A stretch of 64,000 nt of DNA from Reyranella aquatilis (lineage in GTDB: Bacteria; Pseudomonadota; Alphaproteobacteria; Reyranellales; Reyranellaceae). The stretch is taken from contig NZ_JAJISD010000004.1 of assembly GCF_020880995.1 (NCBI RefSeq), positions 186,001 through 250,000 on the forward strand, written 5' to 3'. This document shows positions 60,462 through 64,000 of this stretch, in pieces (position 1 is the first letter of the stretch; every line of letters begins with the position of its first letter). The notes under the pieces were generated by a model. That model was not told the origin of the DNA, did not search any database, and saw only the letters and a program-made list of their open reading frames with translations. The position numbers were made by a program, and so were the translations under genes.

Positions 60462-61834
60462 AGGTGGCTTCCGTTCCCGTCGAGACTCACTTGCTTCAGC
60501 AACACCTGGCCCGCATCGTTCCACGTCGGGAAACGCTTCGTGCCCAGGGCCTCGGCAATTCTCACCCGCTCTCGCTGAAGGGCGGAGGCATCGGTGATCC
60601 AGTGGGCGATCGCGGATTTCAAGCTCGCCGGATCGGAAGAATCGAAATGAACCGCGAGGCCATGGCCGGACTCGCGCAACGCTCCGCCGTCCGAGGCGAT
60701 GCAGGGCACGCCATGGGCGATGCTCTCCTGCACCGGCAGTCCCCATCCCTCGGAATGACTGGGCGACACGGTGAAGAGCGCGGCGCGGTAGAGGATGGAC
60801 AGATCGGCGTCGCGAACCCTGGTCAACCACTTGGTGTGCGGGGTACGCCACAGGCGCGCCGCAAGACCCTTCGCGCTCCAGCCGTAGCCGCCCACGACCA
60901 CCAATCCCGGGACACGCTCGCCGAGATCCCGGCGCAAGCCCTCCATGACATCGAGGAGCGTTGCCAGATTCTTGCGTGGCTCGACCGTTCCGACGAACAG
61001 GATGAAGGGGCGACCGACGAGCCCGTAGCGCCGGAGCGCCGCCGTGGGGCCGGAGCAATCCTCCCCCCTTGGAACCGCGAAACTGTCCCAGCCCATGGGT
61101 AGGACCTCGACAGGTCGCGGAGGCAGCGAGTGGCTCGCCATGTAGGTCCCGAGCTGTTCCTTCACGAAGGCCGAATTGGTCAGCCAACGATCAACGCCGG
61201 GGGCGACCCGGCCGAACGTGGACACGAATGTGTGCTTGAAGGTCGGCGAAGCCCAGTCGGGCCGTTCGAGGAAGAAGAGGTCGTGAATCATCTGCACGAC
61301 CTTCACCCCTGTGCGGGCCTTCAGCCCAAGCACGAACGGGGCATAGTGATTCTGCCACCACAAATCTCCTGGGTTGAAGAACGTGTCCTGCGGCCCGGGC
61401 TCCGGCACGACGTCCAGCGGCGGCAGGGCGGTCGGCAATCGCCTGCCGAACCATGCCTCGACCACCGACTCCAGACGAGCCCGGCCGAGGAGGAAGTAGG
61501 GAACGTGGACGATGGCCATGTCCGACGACGGCCCCCTGCGCCTTGCCTGTCGCATGGTCATCGTGAAGAGGGCGCGCAGGCGGGCTATCGCCGCCTGGCG
61601 CCGCAGCGGATCCTGGAGGTCACGCAATGTGCCGCCATCGACCCTGTACAGCACGTCACCGCCAAGCGCCCGCGCCACGAACTCCACCTGCGCGCTCCGT
61701 TGAACGGCGGTCGAGGACAGCAGCTTTTCGGTCACCCTTTGGATGCCAGAGGGATTCGGGAAAAAGGCGTACCAGTGAAGCAGCCCGGTGACGTCGAACA
61801 GCAATCTACGGGTCACGTCCCGACTTTCGACCAT
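60458..61834 (-). CDS. GT4-family glycosyltransferase (A)
   Basis: A 458-residue paralogue of the following gene. The same landmarks occur in order: LLFDVTGLLHWYAFFPNPSG at the start, TFFNPGDLWWQNHYAPFVLG, QMIHDLFFLERPDW, then LFVGTVEPRKNLATLLDVME, VVGGYGWSAKGLAARLW and VSPSHSEGWGLPVQESIAHG. The pair arose by tandem duplication and has diverged through the whole length. It is divergent from the SDR gene by 80 bases. Likely part of a surface-glycan cluster continuing into the formyltransferase gene. Confidence 0.92.
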   Translation of the reverse strand: MVESRDVTRRLLFDVTGLLHWYAFFPNPSGIQRVTEKLLSSTAVQRSAQVEFVARALGGDVLYRVDGGTLRDLQDPLRRQAAIARLRALFTMTMRQARRRGPSSDMAIVHVPYFLLGRARLESVVEAWFGRRLPTALPPLDVVPEPGPQDTFFNPGDLWWQNHYAPFVLGLKARTGVKVVQMIHDLFFLERPDWASPTFKHTFVSTFGRVAPGVDRWLTNSAFVKEQLGTYMASHSLPPRPVEVLPMGWDSFAVPRGEDCSGPTAALRRYGLVGRPFILFVGTVEPRKNLATLLDVMEGLRRDLGERVPGLVVVGGYGWSAKGLAARLWRTPHTKWLTRVRDADLSILYRAALFTVSPSHSEGWGLPVQESIAHGVPCIASDGGALRESGHGLAVHFDSSDPASLKSAIAHWITDASALQRERVRIAEALGTKRFPTWNDAGQVLLKQVSLDGNGSHL

Positions 61835-61914
61835 CGGCCAATGCGCTGCCGATCAACATAAATGCGTGGTCCACCACCCGCAAGGTCACTATCATTTCGG
61901 GACTTCTGCCCCAC

Positions 61915-62664
61915 ATGAAAACATTCCGCCACATCATCATCACTGGCGCTTCGAGTGGCATCGGGGAGGCGCTGGCCATCGACTATGCCGCTACCGGCGT
62001 CGTTCTTGGTCTGACGGGCCGTGACGCCCGGCGTCTGTCCGCGGTTGCGGATGCCTGCCGAGCCAAGGGCGCGATCGTGCTCGCCGATACCGTCGATACC
62101 ACCGACCGATCTGCAATGGCGCACTGGCTGAGGGCGTTCGACGACGCATATCCCGTCGACCTGCTGATTGCCAACGCCGGAATATCGCTCGATCAGAACA
62201 ACCTGGGAATCGAACCCTTCGATTCGGCCCACAGGACCATCGCGGTAAATGTCACCGGCGTACTCAACACCGTCGAACCGCTGATCGATCGCCTCATGGC
62301 ACGGCGTGCAGGACAGGTCGGCGTGATCGCGTCCCTTGCGGCTTTCTTCGGTCGTCCGCGATCCGCTTCCTACAACGCGAGCAAGGCCGCGATACGCGTC
62401 TGGGGAGAGAGCCTTCGCTTCCCCCTCGCAAAGGCGAATGTCGGGCTGAGCGTCGTCTGCCCGGGCTATGTCACGAGCCGCATGACCGATGCGATTGCCG
62501 ATCCCAGACCGAAAACGATGAGCACCGGTCGCGCCTCGCAGATCATTCGGCAGGGTCTCTCCCGCAACAGGCCGCGCATCGCATTCCCCTTCGGCCTCGC
62601 CATCGGCGTCTGGTTTACGGCGTTGCTTCCCGCCTGGCTGAGTGCGCGGATGTTGAAGGAGTAG
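61915..62664 (+). CDS. Short-chain dehydrogenase/reductase
   Basis: A 249-residue classical SDR. The NAD(P) motif TGASSGIG is at residues 10-17, the stabilising NAG is in LLIANAGISL, the catalytic Ser is in VIASLAAFFG and the YxxxK is in SASYNASKAAIRVW near residue 160. A C-terminal hydrophobic segment (FPFGLAIGVWFTALLPAWLS) may attach it to the membrane. It precedes the formyltransferase gene by 6 bases and is likely to act in the same glycan or lipid pathway. Confidence 0.92.
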   Translation: MKTFRHIIITGASSGIGEALAIDYAATGVVLGLTGRDARRLSAVADACRAKGAIVLADTVDTTDRSAMAHWLRAFDDAYPVDLLIANAGISLDQNNLGIEPFDSAHRTIAVNVTGVLNTVEPLIDRLMARRAGQVGVIASLAAFFGRPRSASYNASKAAIRVWGESLRFPLAKANVGLSVVCPGYVTSRMTDAIADPRPKTMSTGRASQIIRQGLSRNRPRIAFPFGLAIGVWFTALLPAWLSARMLKE

Positions 62665-62670
62665 GGCCGC

Positions 62671-63564
62671 ATGCCCTCCGCCACGGAGAACGGGCCAAAG
62701 ACGCGCACCATCGTATTTTGCCATATCGACAGCCTGTGCTGCCTTCCGGCATTGAACGCGGTGTTCGCAGAGCTCGGCGACCACATTGGCCTTGTCCTGT
62801 CCTCGCGGCGGTTCGGCTCCAGTCACGGCACTTTCTGGGAGCAGACGACCTCTGGCTTCCGGCGCTTCGGGATCCCTCTCAACCTCTGGTTGGGCTTCGA
62901 CCTGATATCGGTACCGGTCGTCGCCTTTTTCGCGCGCTGGCTCTCGCGCCTCACCGGCCGCCCCCCTTCACTGGCGACGTTGCCCGAGTTGGCGCGGCGC
63001 CATGGTGCGCGGTTCGTCGAAACATCCGACGTCAATTCCGCCGAGGCGCTTGCCGAGGTACAGGCTTGCGCCCCCGATTTCATCGTCGTCATGAATTTCG
63101 ACCAGATCCTGCAGCCCCCTCTGATCGGTCTGCCGAAGGTGGCGGCGGTGAATGTTCACCCGTCCCTGCTGCCAAGACTGCGTGGCCCCTGCCCCGTGCT
63201 GTGGGCGCGAGCGAGGCAGGAGCACATTTCAGGCGCCACGGTTCACGCGATTGAAGACGGCACGATCGACGCCGGCCGCATCATTGCCCAGGTCGAAGTG
63301 CCGATCGATGGCGCGACGTCGGTCGGCGAACTGACGACGCAATTCTTCTCCGCCGGTGCGCGCGCCCTGCCGACCGCGCTGGCGCGTCTCGCGGCCGACA
63401 GGACCACGGGACAAGCGCAGCGGCTCTCGGACGGCCAGTATCTCGGGTATCCGTCGGCGCTCCAGATGAAAGACTTCCGACGCGCAGGACTTCGCCTCTG
63501 CCGCCTGCGTCACGCCACCCACCTGCTGTTGGCAGCGCTCGGCGTGACCCGCTGGAAGCTGTAG
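62671..63564 (+). CDS. Formyltransferase-family protein (sugar N-formyltransferase-like)
   Basis: A 297-residue protein of the methionyl-tRNA/GART formyltransferase superfamily. The catalytic Asn-x-His-Pro-Ser block is AAVNVHPSLLPRLRGPCPVL near residue 158, and the catalytic Asp is in IEDGTIDAGRIIAQ near 195. The N-terminal region is less typical of Fmt, and no PurN or Fmt-specific tail is seen, so transfer of formyl to an amino sugar on a surface polysaccharide is the best guess, given the neighbouring glycosyltransferases and SDR. Start at 62671 gives MPSATENGPK. Confidence 0.87.
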   Translation: MPSATENGPKTRTIVFCHIDSLCCLPALNAVFAELGDHIGLVLSSRRFGSSHGTFWEQTTSGFRRFGIPLNLWLGFDLISVPVVAFFARWLSRLTGRPPSLATLPELARRHGARFVETSDVNSAEALAEVQACAPDFIVVMNFDQILQPPLIGLPKVAAVNVHPSLLPRLRGPCPVLWARARQEHISGATVHAIEDGTIDAGRIIAQVEVPIDGATSVGELTTQFFSAGARALPTALARLAADRTTGQAQRLSDGQYLGYPSALQMKDFRRAGLRLCRLRHATHLLLAALGVTRWKL

Positions 63565-63574
63565 CGAGACGTAA

Positions 63575-63916
63575 CTAGCGGCGCTTCGGCAGCTTGGCCA
63601 TCTCGGCCAGGATGGCGCGATCCACCACCGTGAACAGGTAGGCGTCGGGCGACAGGGTGCAGCCGCCGCGCACCAGGTGGGCGAGCTGGGCGCCCTGCTC
63701 GCCGTCGGGGATCACCACGCCGCGCACACGCGCCGAATGCTCCGCGAGGAACACCGCCAGCGCCTTGCGGGCTTCCGGGTTCATCGCATGCGCTTCCTTG
63801 CAGGTGATGTAGGCGGCCTGGTCGAAGTTGAGCGGCGGCATCTGGGCCTGGGCCGAGGTCGCAACGGCGGCGACGGCGCCGAAGCCCGCGAGGGCGAGGA
63901 GGATCCTGGAGGTCAT
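63575..63916 (-). CDS. HdeA/B-like small periplasmic protein
   Basis: A 113-residue protein with a signal peptide (MTSRILLALAGFGAVAAVAT, cleaved near AQAQ). The mature part has a pair of cysteines in AAYITCKEAHAM and VRGGCTLSPDAYLF, about 49 residues apart. The length, Cys pair and helical content resemble HdeA-type periplasmic acid-stress chaperones. The family match is approximate; a YmgD-like or unrelated secreted protein is possible. Confidence 0.72.
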   Translation of the reverse strand: MTSRILLALAGFGAVAAVATSAQAQMPPLNFDQAAYITCKEAHAMNPEARKALAVFLAEHSARVRGVVIPDGEQGAQLAHLVRGGCTLSPDAYLFTVVDRAILAEMAKLPKRR

Positions 63917-63927
63917 GCCGATCGCCC

Positions 63928-64000
63928 CTACTTGCTGTTGCCGATGGCGGTGCCGCCGAGATAGCCCACCGCGCCGCCGATCAGGCCGGCGCCGACTACC
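63928..64000 (-). CDS. Glycine-zipper protein (3' end only)
   Basis: The last 24 codons of a leftward gene entering from beyond the window. The tail reads VVGAGLIGGAVGYLGGTAIG followed by NSK and a stop. This alternating Gly pattern is the glycine-zipper helix of small outer-membrane or 17-kDa-antigen-like lipoproteins. It stops 11 bases before the HdeA-like start. Only the end is visible, so the family is tentative. Confidence 0.6.
   Translation of the reverse strand, partial: VVGAGLIGGAVGYLGGTAIGNSK

Overview
The window is a GC-rich, gene-dense stretch of a bacterial chromosome. The organism is most likely an alphaproteobacterium. The evidence is the mutL / two M16 peptidases / DUF3035 lipoprotein / lspA / ileS / ribF order, tadA facing a pseudouridine synthase and rsmD, two intergenic palindrome families that look alphaproteobacterial, and several Bug (TctC-type) solute receptors. 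A Reyranella- or Bradyrhizobium-like lineage would fit, but that is inference. No phage, plasmid, CRISPR array or rRNA operon is visible. One tRNA gene (Gln, TTG) is present.

Layout. 1-4.4 kb: a Bug receptor cut by the window edge, an unknown 254-residue protein paired with an RTX beta-roll protein, and a membrane protein preceded by a coupled 24-residue membrane peptide. 4.7-6.4 kb: an IlvD/Edd dehydratase. 6.5-13.7 kb: a locus that looks devoted to nitrogen scavenging. rutA and a class II aldolase face a PhyH dioxygenase, a TauABC/SsuABC-like ABC transporter and a HutC-type GntR repressor. The shared intergenic region holds a sigma-54-like promoter and a dyad. 13.7-14.1 kb: a degraded IS481-type remnant. 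14.2-18.9 kb: tadA facing a peptidase C26 / rluB-like / rsmD / phosphatase / MATE run. 18.9-29.1 kb: the leftward ileS-lspA-DUF3035-M16-M16-pgi-mutL operon. 29.4-33.8 kb: an insertion on the other strand, separating ribF from ileS. It holds two unrecognised, visibly lower-GC genes, one with an HETGH zinc-protease motif, that share an upstream motif, followed by a large zinc-ribbon/cyclase/ATPase protein.

33.8-48.0 kb is metabolic: ribF, a MaoC hydratase, a phosphotransferase with DUF6285, an ArsR-like regulator, a LysR-controlled operon (HAD, Bug receptor, DSD1-type PLP enzyme), two thioesterases with a TSUP permease, LysR / DUF488 / alpha-beta hydrolase, and two membrane-anchored SGNH proteins. 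48.1-54.8 kb: tRNA-Gln, a flavin reductase, a CHAD protein, a His-rich CobW GTPase, a fumarylacetoacetase-like enzyme, a GDT1/TMEM165-type cation transporter behind a clear yybP-ykoY (manganese) riboswitch, a third Bug receptor and an NMT1/THI5-like protein without a signal peptide. 54.8-59.1 kb: polA, a secreted Cys-containing protein and a glutathione S-transferase. 59.1-63.6 kb: a surface-glycan module (two tandem GT4 glycosyltransferases, an SDR and a formyltransferase). 63.6-64 kb: a small HdeA-like periplasmic protein and the end of a glycine-zipper protein.

The observations I consider most worth following are the sigma-54/dyad-controlled locus at 8.5 kb, the insertion between ribF and ileS with its duplicated upstream motif, the manganese riboswitch at 52.7 kb, the five-hairpin tract inside the ABC operon, and the 26-bp perfect inverted repeat at 6.45 kb.
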